This document shows positions 7,645 through 16,260 of a DNA stretch of 64,000 nt, in pieces. Source of the stretch: Stutzerimonas stutzeri. GTDB taxonomy: Bacteria > Pseudomonadota > Gammaproteobacteria > Pseudomonadales > Pseudomonadaceae. The stretch covers positions 62,001 to 126,000 of the forward strand of contig NZ_JAGQFP010000003.1 in assembly GCF_019090095.1 (NCBI RefSeq), in the 5' to 3' direction. The number at the start of each line of letters is the position of its first letter. Within the stretch, counting starts at the first letter, position 1. The position numbers were made by a program, and so were the translations under genes. Below the pieces are notes generated by a model. The model did not search any database and was not told the DNA's origin. It saw only the letters and a list, made by a program, of their open reading frames with translations.

Positions 7645-9320
7645 ACTGGATTTCCCTGGAACACCTGCTCGAGCAGACGCCCAAGTCGCGCCCGGTCACG
7701 CTGGACCCCGAGCTGGATCACGCCACACTGCGCCAGCAAGCGCTGCGCCTGGCGGCTGGGCTGCGCAATCGCGGTGTCGCCCGCCTGGCGATTCACCTGG
7801 ACGATGCGGGCGAGCTGGCGATTGCCCTGCTCGGCGCCTGGCGAGCCGGCGTGACGGTGTTACTGCCAGCCGATCTGCAGCCGGCGAACCGCGCGCGGCT
7901 GGCCCATCAGGCCGATCTCTGGCTGACGGATCAGGACGGCGATGCACGGATCGCCGAGCTCATGGCCGAGCCGCTCGAAGGGGCGAAGCTGGATCTCGAT
8001 CAGTGCCGGCTGCTGCTCTGCACATCCGGCTCCAGCGGCGAACCGAAACTGATCGACAAGCGCCTGCGTCAGCTGGCCAACGAGGTGGAAACGCTGGAGG
8101 CCTGCTGGGGCGCCGAGCTCGGCGATGCCTGCGTGATCGCCAGCGTCGCCGCGCAGCACATCTACGGATTGCTATTCCGGGTGCTCTGGCCGCTGTGCGC
8201 CGGCCGCCCGTTTCTGCGGCGCGCGCAGCCGTTTGCCGAGGATATTCAGCTGGCCAGCCGCGAGCACCCGAGCTTTTGTTGGGTAGCCAGCCCGGCGTTG
8301 CTCAAGCGGATGGGCGACAACCTCGACTGGCCGGCCCTGCGCAGCGTGCGCCGGGTGTTCTCATCCGGCGGACCGCTCGATGCGCAGGCCGCGCAGCGCT
8401 TGCAGCAGCGCCTGGGGCAAGCACCGACGGAAATCTACGGCAGCTCGGAAACCGGCGGCATCGCCTGGCGTCAGGGCGGCAGCCTGTGGCAGCCCTTCCC
8501 CGATGTGCAAGTCAGCCAGGACGACCATGGTGCGCTGCGCATCGCCTCACCTTGCCTGCCGCCGGAACATGTCGAGCAGACGGCCGACGCGGCGCGCATC
8601 GAAGCCGATGGGCGCTTCGAGCTGCTCGGTCGGCTGGACCGTATCGTCAAGCTGGAAGAGAAGCGCATCTCCCTGCCGATGCTCGAGACGGCCCTGGCCA
8701 CGCATCCTTTTGTCAGCGAGGCACGCCTCGGCGTGATCGTCGACAACCGCGCCTACCTGGCGGCGCTGGTCGCCCTCAACGACGCCGGGCTGCATGCCCT
8801 GCGCAACGGTGGCCGACGAGCCTTGACCGAAGCACTGCGTAACCATTTGGCGAATCACTGCGAGGCATTGGCCTTGCCGCGGCGTTGGCGCCTGGTGCGA
8901 CAGCTGCCGCACAATAGCCAGGGCAAGCTGCCGCAGGCAGACCTCGAGCAGCTGTTGCAGGCGCCGCGTCCCGTCCAGCCCGAGCGTATCCGCACCGCCG
9001 AGCAGGACGGGCAGTGGCAACTGGATCTGGGCGTGCCGCTGGACCTCGCGCATTTCAGCGGTCATTTCCCGCACACCCCGGTGCTGCCAGGGGTCGTGCA
9101 GATCGATTGGGCGATCGCCCTGGCCCGCGAGCTGTTCACCGATCTGCCGCCGTGCTTTCGCGGCATGGAAGTGCTCAAGTTCCAACAACTTGCCCGCCCG
9201 GGGGATCAGCTGCACCTGACCCTGCGCTTCGACCGCGAGCGCAGCAAGCTGCACTTCGCCTACCGCCACGGCGACGCGCCCTGCTCGTCCGGCCGCATTC
9301 TGCTGGGAGACCATTCGTGA
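7641..9320 (+). CDS. apeH: Starter acyl-ACP ligase fused to hotdog dehydratase
   Basis: A 559-residue two-domain protein. Residues 1 to about 440 are an ANL-family adenylate-forming ligase: the P-loop CTSGSSGEPK near 130-140, YGSSETGG near 270 and the hinge block GRLDRIVKLEEKR near 330. The last 110 residues (from about 450) are a FabA/FabZ-like hotdog domain with HFSGHFPHTPVLPGV, which carries the catalytic histidine. In the E. coli naming these functions correspond to ApeH and ApeI. The ligase would activate an aromatic acid such as coumarate and load it on a carrier protein; the hotdog domain would dehydrate 3-hydroxyacyl intermediates. The gene overlaps its neighbours by 4 bp at both ends. 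Confidence 0.85.
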   Translation: MNWISLEHLLEQTPKSRPVTLDPELDHATLRQQALRLAAGLRNRGVARLAIHLDDAGELAIALLGAWRAGVTVLLPADLQPANRARLAHQADLWLTDQDGDARIAELMAEPLEGAKLDLDQCRLLLCTSGSSGEPKLIDKRLRQLANEVETLEACWGAELGDACVIASVAAQHIYGLLFRVLWPLCAGRPFLRRAQPFAEDIQLASREHPSFCWVASPALLKRMGDNLDWPALRSVRRVFSSGGPLDAQAAQRLQQRLGQAPTEIYGSSETGGIAWRQGGSLWQPFPDVQVSQDDHGALRIASPCLPPEHVEQTADAARIEADGRFELLGRLDRIVKLEEKRISLPMLETALATHPFVSEARLGVIVDNRAYLAALVALNDAGLHALRNGGRRALTEALRNHLANHCEALALPRRWRLVRQLPHNSQGKLPQADLEQLLQAPRPVQPERIRTAEQDGQWQLDLGVPLDLAHFSGHFPHTPVLPGVVQIDWAIALARELFTDLPPCFRGMEVLKFQQLARPGDQLHLTLRFDRERSKLHFAYRHGDAPCSSGRILLGDHS

Positions 9321-10144
9321 CCCTGCTCACTCCAATCGCGCCGACGGCCAATGCCTCGCCCGAGCCCACAGACGCCCATCGGCAGTTGTCGCTGGACATC
9401 GACGACGACTGGTTCAAGCCCTGCGCGGTCATCCCGGTCTACAACCATGAGCGCAGCCTGCCGACAGTGGTCAGCGCGCTGCTTGCCGATGACCTGCACT
9501 GCGTGTTGGTCGACGATGGGTCCACCGCCGCAGCGGCCGCCGTCATCGACGAGCTGGCCCGGCACCCTTCGGTGAGTCTGTTCCGGCACGCGAAGAATCA
9601 GGGCAAGGGCGCGGCAGTCGCCTCGGGCCTGCGCGAGGCGCGGCGCCTGGGCTTCAGCCATGCCCTGCAGGTCGATGCCGACGGTCAGCACGATCTCGAC
9701 CGCGTGGCGCTGTTTCTAGACCGCGCCAGCCAGGCACCGGATGCATTGATCTGCGGTTACCCCGAATATGACGCCAGCGTGCCCAAGGGCCGTCTCTATG
9801 CCCGCTACCTGACCCATGTCTGGGTCTGGATCAACACCCTGTCGCTGTCGATTCGCGACTCCATGTGCGGCTTTCGCGTCTATCCCCTGCAGCCGACGCT
9901 GGCGCTGCTCGATTCGACGACGCTGGGCCAGCGCATGGATTTCGACACGGAGATCCTGGTTCGCCTGTACTGGCGCGAGCAACCCATGGTCTGGCTACCG
10001 ACACGCGTACACTACCCGACCGATGGCGTGTCGCACTTCCGCCTGTGGCGCGACAACCTGCTGATCTCATCGATGCACGCCCGGCTGTTCGGCGGCATGC
10101 TGCGGCGCGCGCCGGCCCTGCTCTGGCGACGGTGGCGCAGATGA
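9317..10144 (+). CDS. Family 2 glycosyltransferase (APE cluster)
   Basis: A 275-residue GT-A fold glycosyltransferase. The nucleotide-binding block VLVDDGST is at about 63-70 and the metal-binding block QVDADGQHD at 118-126; KNQGKGAAV near 94 is also typical. It starts at GTG 9317, overlapping the ligase stop by 4 bp; the longer frame upstream is out of register with cluster organisation. In other APE clusters a glycosyltransferase and an acyltransferase are joined in one protein (ApeJ); here they are two genes with a 4-bp overlap. It may add a sugar to the polyene head or lipid anchor; this is inference. Confidence 0.85.
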   Translation: MTLLTPIAPTANASPEPTDAHRQLSLDIDDDWFKPCAVIPVYNHERSLPTVVSALLADDLHCVLVDDGSTAAAAAVIDELARHPSVSLFRHAKNQGKGAAVASGLREARRLGFSHALQVDADGQHDLDRVALFLDRASQAPDALICGYPEYDASVPKGRLYARYLTHVWVWINTLSLSIRDSMCGFRVYPLQPTLALLDSTTLGQRMDFDTEILVRLYWREQPMVWLPTRVHYPTDGVSHFRLWRDNLLISSMHARLFGGMLRRAPALLWRRWRR

Positions 10145-11082
10145 ACGACAGAGCCGCGCCCGGCTCGCACTGGGCGGCGCATCGCGAACGCGGCAGCTTC
10201 GCCTTGATGAAGCTCACCGCCGTGGCCGTGCGACTGCTGGGCCGGCGCGCCATGGCACCGGTGCTGTACCTGATCGTGCTGTATTTCTACCTGTTCAGCC
10301 GCAGTGCGCGGCAGAGCGCCTGGGGCTATCAGCGCCACCTCGCCGACTGGAGCGGCCGTCGCGATCTGACACCCAGTTGGCGCAGCGTCTTCGGCCAGTT
10401 CGTCACGTTCGCCGACGCCTTGCTGGACAAGCTCGACGTCTGGGGCGGCCGGCTCGGTCTCGACCGGCTGGTGCTGCACGACCCGATGAACCTGCATGCC
10501 GAACTCGACGCACCGCGCGGCCAGCTGTTGGTCGGCTCGCATCTGGGCAATCTGGAGATCTGCCGGGCACTGGCCGAAATGGGCCGCAAGGTGAAGATGA
10601 ACGTGCTGGTGCATACACGCCATGCCGAACGCTTCAACCGCTTGCTCGACCAGTCCGGCGCCAGCCACCTGCGGCTGATACAGGTCAGCGAGCTGGACCC
10701 GGCGATCATGATGGAGCTTTCACGGCGGCTGGATGCCGGTGAATGGCTGGCGATCGCGGGTGATCGCGTGCCGCTGCACGGTGCGCGCATTGCGACTGCC
10801 GATTTTCTGGGACAACCGGCTCATTTCCCGCAGGGTCCCTGGTTGCTGGCCGGGCTGCTGCAATGCCCGGCCAATCTGCTGTTCTGCCTGAAGCAGGGCG
10901 AGCAATTCCATGTCCATCTGGAGCCTTTCGCCGAGCGCATCCATTGGCGCCGCGGCGAGCGTGACGCGGTGGTGCAGCAGTGGGTGCAGCGTTATGCCGA
11001 TCGCCTGGCGGCACGCTGCCTGGAGGCCCCCTTGCAATGGTTCAATTTCTACCCTTTCTGGAATACCCATGAACGACGCTGA
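10141..11082 (+). CDS. LpxL/HtrB-like lipid acyltransferase (APE cluster)
   Basis: A 313-residue member of the lysophospholipid acyltransferase superfamily related to lipid A acyltransferases. It has an N-terminal membrane anchor (about residues 35-55) and the block GSHLGNLEICRAL near 128, in which histidine and the acidic residue form the catalytic pair. AGDRVPL near 203 is a second family block. The ATG at 10141 overlaps the stop of the glycosyltransferase. It probably joins an acyl or aryl polyene chain to a lipid or glycolipid acceptor. It matches the C-terminal part of two-domain ApeJ-type proteins. Confidence 0.82.
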   Translation: MNDRAAPGSHWAAHRERGSFALMKLTAVAVRLLGRRAMAPVLYLIVLYFYLFSRSARQSAWGYQRHLADWSGRRDLTPSWRSVFGQFVTFADALLDKLDVWGGRLGLDRLVLHDPMNLHAELDAPRGQLLVGSHLGNLEICRALAEMGRKVKMNVLVHTRHAERFNRLLDQSGASHLRLIQVSELDPAIMMELSRRLDAGEWLAIAGDRVPLHGARIATADFLGQPAHFPQGPWLLAGLLQCPANLLFCLKQGEQFHVHLEPFAERIHWRRGERDAVVQQWVQRYADRLAARCLEAPLQWFNFYPFWNTHERR

Positions 11083-12748
11083 GCCCGTGATCTTTGGTGA
11101 AAACCACCTGCGCATCGAAGACCTGCTCGCCGTGGCCCAGCGCCGTGCGCCGGCGCGGCTGCAGGCCGATGCGGCCTTCCGTGAACGCATCGCGCGCGGC
11201 GCGCAATTCCTCGACACCCTGCTCGATCGCGAAGGCGTGATCTACGGCGTGACCACCGGCTACGGTGACTCCTGCGTCGTCGCCGTGCCGCTGCATCAGG
11301 TCGAAGCGCTGCCGCAGCACCTGTTCACCTTTCATGGCTGCGGCCTCGGCAAACTGCTCGATGCCGAAGCCACCCGCGCGGTGCTGGCCGCGCGCCTGCG
11401 TTCGCTGACCCACGGAATGTCCGGGGTGCGCATCGAGCTGCTCGATCGCCTGCAGGCCTTCCTCGAACACGACGTCCTGCCGCTGATTCCGGAAGAAGGC
11501 TCGGTCGGCGCCAGCGGTGATCTAACGCCGCTGTCGTACGTCGCCGCGGCGTTGGCCGGCGAGCGCGAGGTGCTGTTCGGCGGCGAACGCCGCAGCGCCG
11601 CCGAGGTGCATCGCCGACTGGGCTGGACGCCGCTGACCCTGCGACCCAAGGAAGCCCTCGCGCTGATGAACGGTACGGCGGTGATGACCGGCCTGGCCTG
11701 CCTCGCCTATGCCCGCGCCGACTATCTGTTGAAACTGGCCACCCGCATCACCGCGCTCAATGTTATCGCGCTGGAGGGCAATCCCGAGCATTTCGACGAA
11801 CGCCTGTTCGCGGCCAAGCCGCACCCGGGGCAGACGCAGGTGGCCGCCTGGATTCGTCAGGACCTGGCCATCGAGGCACCGACCGCACCCAAGGCTGCTG
11901 GAAGCGTCGCGAGCGACGGCGCGGCAAGGCGAGAGACGGCGAGGCCGCGGAGTTTACAAGCAGTAAATGAGCAGGCCGAGCCGGCTCTCAACGCAGCCGC
12001 GCCTAGCGCAGCAGCTTCCAGCGGTCTTGGCCTGCATCGCCTGCAGGATCGCTATTCTATCCGCTGCGCCCCCCATGTATTGGGCGTGCTGGCCGACAGC
12101 CTGGGCCTGCTGCGGCAGTTCATCGAAACCGAACTGAACAGCGCCAACGACAACCCGATCATCGACGCCGACAACGAGCGCGTGCTGCACGGCGGGCATT
12201 TCTACGGCGGCCATATCGCCTTCGCCATGGACAGCCTGAAGAACCTGGTGGCGAACGTAGCCGACCTGCTTGACCGCCAGCTCGCCCTGCTGGTCGACAG
12301 CCGTTACAACCACGGCTTGCCGAGCAACCTCTCAGGCGCCCCGCAAGCCACGGCGATGATCAATCATGGCTTCAAGGCGGTGCAGATCGGCACCAGCGCC
12401 TGGGCCGCCGAGGCGCTGAAGAACAGCATGCCGGCCAGCGTCTTCTCGCGCTCCACCGAGTGCCACAACCAGGACAAGGTGAGCATGGGCACCATCGCCG
12501 CGCGCGATGCGCTGCGCACCCTGGAACTGACCGAGCAGGTCGCCGCCGCCACGCTGATCGCCGCCAACCAGGGTGTCTGGCTGCGCCAGCGTAGCCAGTC
12601 CGCACGCTCCCTGCCCGCGCCGTTGCAAGCCATGCACGTCGCGCTGGGTGAGGATTTCCCACCGCTGATCGAGGACCGCGCGCTGGAAGCCGAGCTGCGC
12701 CTGTGCCTGCAGCGCATCCGCGCGCAGCACTGGGGGCTTTATGCGTAA
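11069..12748 (+). CDS. Aromatic amino acid ammonia-lyase (HAL/PAL/TAL family), with in-frame repeat insert
   Basis: A 559-residue MIO-dependent lyase. The MIO-forming triad is A148-S149-G150 in GSVGASGDLTPL, and the catalytic tyrosine is Y59 in VIYGVTTGYG. Other core blocks are LNSANDNPI and YNHGLPSNLSG. In APE clusters it would deaminate tyrosine or phenylalanine to coumarate or cinnamate, the starter acid. The residues at the substrate selectivity site read F88-H89 (TFHGCG), neither the SH of typical histidases nor a clear TAL pattern, so substrate is open. Residues 277-318 are encoded by a 126-bp palindromic repeat; without them the length is 517, normal for the family. The ATG at 11069 overlaps the previous gene by 14 bp. 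Confidence 0.87.
   Translation: MNDAEPVIFGENHLRIEDLLAVAQRRAPARLQADAAFRERIARGAQFLDTLLDREGVIYGVTTGYGDSCVVAVPLHQVEALPQHLFTFHGCGLGKLLDAEATRAVLAARLRSLTHGMSGVRIELLDRLQAFLEHDVLPLIPEEGSVGASGDLTPLSYVAAALAGEREVLFGGERRSAAEVHRRLGWTPLTLRPKEALALMNGTAVMTGLACLAYARADYLLKLATRITALNVIALEGNPEHFDERLFAAKPHPGQTQVAAWIRQDLAIEAPTAPKAAGSVASDGAARRETARPRSLQAVNEQAEPALNAAAPSAAASSGLGLHRLQDRYSIRCAPHVLGVLADSLGLLRQFIETELNSANDNPIIDADNERVLHGGHFYGGHIAFAMDSLKNLVANVADLLDRQLALLVDSRYNHGLPSNLSGAPQATAMINHGFKAVQIGTSAWAAEALKNSMPASVFSRSTECHNQDKVSMGTIAARDALRTLELTEQVAAATLIAANQGVWLRQRSQSARSLPAPLQAMHVALGEDFPPLIEDRALEAELRLCLQRIRAQHWGLYA
11897..12022. repeat. MITE-like palindromic repeat inserted in frame in the lyase gene
   Basis: The element begins GCTGGAAGC (11897-11905) and ends with the exact reverse complement (12014-12022). 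The two arms of about 60 bases are imperfect reverse complements throughout and meet at a short centre around GTTTAC...GTAAAT (11952-11968). Its length is 126 bp, exactly 42 codons, with no stop in the lyase frame. The encoded segment is rich in Ala, Ser and Arg, unlike the lyase. It resembles the small palindromic repeats scattered in Pseudomonas genomes; no transposase is encoded. Confidence 0.8.
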
Positions 12749-13166
12749 AGGCGGCGTACTGCAGGTGGAGGTCGAAGTGCTGGTGCCCTTCTTCGACGTC
12801 GACTCCATGGACGTGGTCTGGCACGGCCACTACATCAAGTACTTCGAGGTTGCGCGCTGCGCCCTGCTGGACAAGATCGGACACAACTACACGCAGATGC
12901 GCGAGGCCGGTTACGCCTGGCCGATCATCGACGTGCAGGTTCGCTACATACGCGGCGCTCGCTTCAACCAGCGCATCGTCGTGCGTGCCGATCTGGTGGA
13001 ATGGGAAAACCGTCTGAAGATCCATTACCTGATCAGCGATGCCGAGACCGGCGAGCGCATGACCCGCGGCAGCAGCGTACAGGTGGCGGTGGCGATCGCC
13101 AGTCGCGAAATGCTGCTGGCCTCGCCCACCGTCTTCGTCGACGCCGTGGAGCGAGCCCTATCGTGA
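12741..13166 (+). CDS. apeK: 4HBT-type thioesterase (APE cluster)
   Basis: A 141-residue hotdog thioesterase of the 4-hydroxybenzoyl-CoA thioesterase type. The active-site block DVDSMDVVWHGHYIKYFE (from about residue 18) has the aspartate and the VVWHGHY pattern of the YbgC group. It may release the finished polyene or clear misloaded carriers. It overlaps the lyase by 8 bp and its stop overlaps the next GTG start. Confidence 0.87.
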   Translation: MRKGGVLQVEVEVLVPFFDVDSMDVVWHGHYIKYFEVARCALLDKIGHNYTQMREAGYAWPIIDVQVRYIRGARFNQRIVVRADLVEWENRLKIHYLISDAETGERMTRGSSVQVAVAIASREMLLASPTVFVDAVERALS

Positions 13167-13783
13167 CCCGACTGTCCAAGCGCCTCGCGGCGCAGGCGCT
13201 GCTTGCGTTGAGTCTGTTGCTGACGCTAACCACGTACGCCAACGCCTTCGACCTGACGCAACTCGATCGGCAGTTGCGTGAGCCTGCGGTCATCCGCGGC
13301 AACTTCACCCAGGAGAAACACCTGCGGGCATTGCCTCAACCGCTCGTCAGCACCGGCACCTTCGTCCTGGCGCGCGACCTGGGGCTTCTCTGGTTGCTGC
13401 GCGAACCGCTGCAGCAGGACTACCGCATCAGCCCGTCGGGCGTCGCCCGGCGCGACGCCAGCGGTTGGCACCCGGCCCTACAGCAGGGCGCCGCCGCTCG
13501 CCAGAATGCCCTGTTCCTCGCCGTACTACGCGGCGACACCGAGGCCCTGCAACACGACTTCGAACTGGCGCTCAGCGGGACCGCAGAGCGCTGGACGCTG
13601 ACGCTGACGCCGCGCTCCAAGCTGCTCGGGCAGATATTCACCCGCATCATCATCCAGGGTGGCCTGACCGCCGAGCGCATCGAACTGCTCGAGACCCAGG
13701 GCGACAGTACCTTGCTGTTGCTGACCGACAGCCAGATCGACGAAGAATTGAGCCCTACCGAACGCCATGATTTCGCCGACTGA
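13163..13783 (+). CDS. apeL: LolA-like periplasmic lipid carrier (APE cluster)
   Basis: A 206-residue exported protein with a signal peptide (basic start, hydrophobic run LLALSLLLTLTTYANA, cleavage after about residue 28). The mature part resembles the LolA fold: the start GNFTQEKHL matches the LolA QxF/TQxK region, and short alternating strands follow. LolA-like proteins shuttle lipids or lipoproteins across the periplasm; here the likely cargo is the lipid-linked polyene taken from the MMPL exporter. It starts at GTG 13163 (GTGA overlap with apeK) and overlaps the exporter gene by 17 bp. Confidence 0.8.
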   Translation: MTRLSKRLAAQALLALSLLLTLTTYANAFDLTQLDRQLREPAVIRGNFTQEKHLRALPQPLVSTGTFVLARDLGLLWLLREPLQQDYRISPSGVARRDASGWHPALQQGAAARQNALFLAVLRGDTEALQHDFELALSGTAERWTLTLTPRSKLLGQIFTRIIIQGGLTAERIELLETQGDSTLLLLTDSQIDEELSPTERHDFAD

Positions 13784-16106
13784 CAAAGCGCTCCGGCTTC
13801 CGGCCTGGCTTTCCTGGCTGTTCTTTATCGCCCTGCTCGGGCTGGTCGCGCTGACCGCCTGGCAATGGCGTGACGGCCCTCCGGTCAGCGCCAACCTGCT
13901 GAAGTTGCTGCCCCACGGCGCGTCGGGCGAGCTGGAGCAACTGGCCGAACAACGGGTACAGCAACCGCTGAACCGCGACCTGATGCTGCTGATTCATCAC
14001 CAGGATGAAGCGAAGGCCTTTGCCCTGGCCGAGGAGGTCGCTGCCACCCTGCACGGCAGCGGCCTGTTCGCCCAGATTCGCCGCTCAGTGCAAGCCGACC
14101 TGCCCGCGGTACGCCAGCAGTTGCTCGCCCAGCGCCTGGCACTGCTCGACCGGACGAGTCGAGAAGCCCTGATCGCCTCCCCCGAGGATTTCATTCGACA
14201 GCGGCTGCAACGGCTCTACAGCCCGTTCGAAAGCACCAGCCTGGTGCCGGTCGAGCAGGACTGGTTCGGTTTGGCCGATCTGGCGCAGCGCCACCTGCCG
14301 CAACCGGGCCATATCCATCCGCGCCTCGATGGCCTGCTGGTGGCCGAACACGATGGCCAGCGTTGGGCGGTCATCCACGCGCAGATCCACGGCGATGCCT
14401 TCGATGATCAGAGTCCTCTGCAGGTCGACGACCTGATTCGCGCCGCGCGCCATCAGGTCGAGGCGGAACAGGGCGAACTGCTCGCCGCGGGCGGCGTGCT
14501 GCATGCCGCTTACGGCCAGCGCCAGGCGCGTGAGGAAGCCAGCCTGATCGGCAGCGTATCGCTCGTCGCCACGCTGGCGTTGCTGCATATGCTGTTCCGT
14601 ACGCCGCGCGTCCTGCTGGTGGCGTTACCGGTGATGGTCGGGGCCCTGAGCGGCGCGGCCGCCTGTATCGCCTTGTTCGGTCAGATCCATGTGCTGACGC
14701 TGGTACTCGGCGCCAGCCTGGTCGGGGTCAGTATCGATTTCCCGCTGCACTACCTGTCCAAGAGCTGGACGCTGCAGCCATGGCACGCCCATCGGGCGCT
14801 GCGCTTGACGCTGCCGGGCCTGGCGCTGGCGTTGACAACCAATGTCGTCGGCTATTTGGCCATGGGGTTCACGCCGTTTCCGGCGCTGAGCCAGGTGGCG
14901 GTGTTTTCGGCGGCGGGCCTGCTCGGTGCCTTCGCCTGCGCCACCTGCCTGCTACCCTCGCTGCTGAGTGCACCGTTGCAACCCTGGGCCGCCCCGTTGG
15001 GCTGGGCGCAGCGTGGGTTGAGCTTGCGCAGCGCCTTGCTGCGCCGGGTCCCATCGCTCGGGTTGCTGGCCGGGTTCCTGTTGTTCTGCATCGCCGGCAT
15101 CAGCCAGCTGTCCTTCAAGGATGACCTGCGCCAGTGGGTCAGCCGCGCGCCGGCGCTGCAGCAGCAGGCCGAGCGCATCGGCGAGATCACCGGGTTCGAG
15201 CCGACCAGCCAGTATTTCCTGGTTCGCGCAGCGTCGCCCGATGAGTTGCTCGAGCGCCAGGACCAACTGGCTGCGCGCCTCGATGAGCTGGTGGTGGAGC
15301 AGAAGCTGCACGGCTATCTCGCGCTGAGCCAGTTGGTCGCCCCGACGACCGCCCAGCAGAACCTGCATCTCGCCCTGCCGCGTTTATTGGAAGCAAGCCA
15401 GCCCCTGCTGCAGCTCGGCGTCGCCGCCGACAGCCTGAACCAGGAACTCGCCGCGCTACAGGCACAACCGGTAACCGGCCTCGAGGCCGTGCTGGCCGGT
15501 CCCGTTGCCGAAGCCTGGCGGCCGTTGTGGCTGGGTGTTCAGCACGACGGAACCGTCGCCGGCCTGGTCAGCCTGCAAGGGCTTCGCGACAGTTCGGCGC
15601 TGCATGCTCTGGCCGAGGGCATCGCCGACGTCCGCCTGATCGACCGACCGGCGGAGTTGAACCGCCTGTTTGCCGAGACCCAGCGCCAGGCCGCACTGCT
15701 CAAGCTCGGCGCCGCCGTGCTCATCTTCGCCTTGCTGTGCCTGCCGTTCGGCTGGCGTGGCGCAATGCGCTGCCTGGCGGTTCCCCTGCTGGCAGCGCTG
15801 GGCAGCCTGGCCTGCCTGGGCTGGCTGGGCCAACCCCTGACCCTGTTCGGCCTGTTCGGCCTGTTGCTGGTCACCGCGATCGGCGTCGATTACGCCATCC
15901 TCATGCGTGAGCGCATCGGCGGCGCCGCGGTGAGCCTGGTCGGCACCCTGCTGGCGGCCGTGACCACCTGGTTGTCGTTCGGCCTGCTGGCACTGTCGAG
16001 CACGCCAGCGGTGAGCAACTTCGGTCTGGCAGTGGGGCTCGGCCTGGTATTCGCCTTCGCGCTGGCACCCTGGGCGGCCGAGCCGGGGGCGGAGGCCAGA
16101 TGCTGA
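13767..16106 (+). CDS. apeM: MMPL/RND-family exporter (APE cluster)
   Basis: A 779-residue inner-membrane protein with the two-fold RND layout. TM1 (about residues 12-32) is followed by a large periplasmic loop, then five closely spaced TM segments (about 255-385), a second loop after TM7 near 430, and a final five TM block (about 640-770). Motifs such as VGVSIDFPLHYLS and the parallel TAIGVDYAILMRE in the second half mark the proton-relay TM4 and TM10. MMPL proteins export lipids and lipid-linked pigments. The protein probably extracts the lipid-anchored polyene and hands it to the LolA-like partner encoded directly upstream. Confidence 0.87.
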   Translation: MISPTDKALRLPAWLSWLFFIALLGLVALTAWQWRDGPPVSANLLKLLPHGASGELEQLAEQRVQQPLNRDLMLLIHHQDEAKAFALAEEVAATLHGSGLFAQIRRSVQADLPAVRQQLLAQRLALLDRTSREALIASPEDFIRQRLQRLYSPFESTSLVPVEQDWFGLADLAQRHLPQPGHIHPRLDGLLVAEHDGQRWAVIHAQIHGDAFDDQSPLQVDDLIRAARHQVEAEQGELLAAGGVLHAAYGQRQAREEASLIGSVSLVATLALLHMLFRTPRVLLVALPVMVGALSGAAACIALFGQIHVLTLVLGASLVGVSIDFPLHYLSKSWTLQPWHAHRALRLTLPGLALALTTNVVGYLAMGFTPFPALSQVAVFSAAGLLGAFACATCLLPSLLSAPLQPWAAPLGWAQRGLSLRSALLRRVPSLGLLAGFLLFCIAGISQLSFKDDLRQWVSRAPALQQQAERIGEITGFEPTSQYFLVRAASPDELLERQDQLAARLDELVVEQKLHGYLALSQLVAPTTAQQNLHLALPRLLEASQPLLQLGVAADSLNQELAALQAQPVTGLEAVLAGPVAEAWRPLWLGVQHDGTVAGLVSLQGLRDSSALHALAEGIADVRLIDRPAELNRLFAETQRQAALLKLGAAVLIFALLCLPFGWRGAMRCLAVPLLAALGSLACLGWLGQPLTLFGLFGLLLVTAIGVDYAILMRERIGGAAVSLVGTLLAAVTTWLSFGLLALSSTPAVSNFGLAVGLGLVFAFALAPWAAEPGAEARC

Positions 16107-16260
16107 TCGAACCAAGGCCGCCCCGGGGGCTGCTGGCAGGTGTGACGGCGAAGGTGCGCCGCCGCCCTGGCGGCCGTTGCGACGTCGTAATAGATTTCCG
16201 GCTGGGCCAGCCACGCCTGGCATCCCTCATTCCCATCGAGTCGAACAAGGAAGGTTTTCA

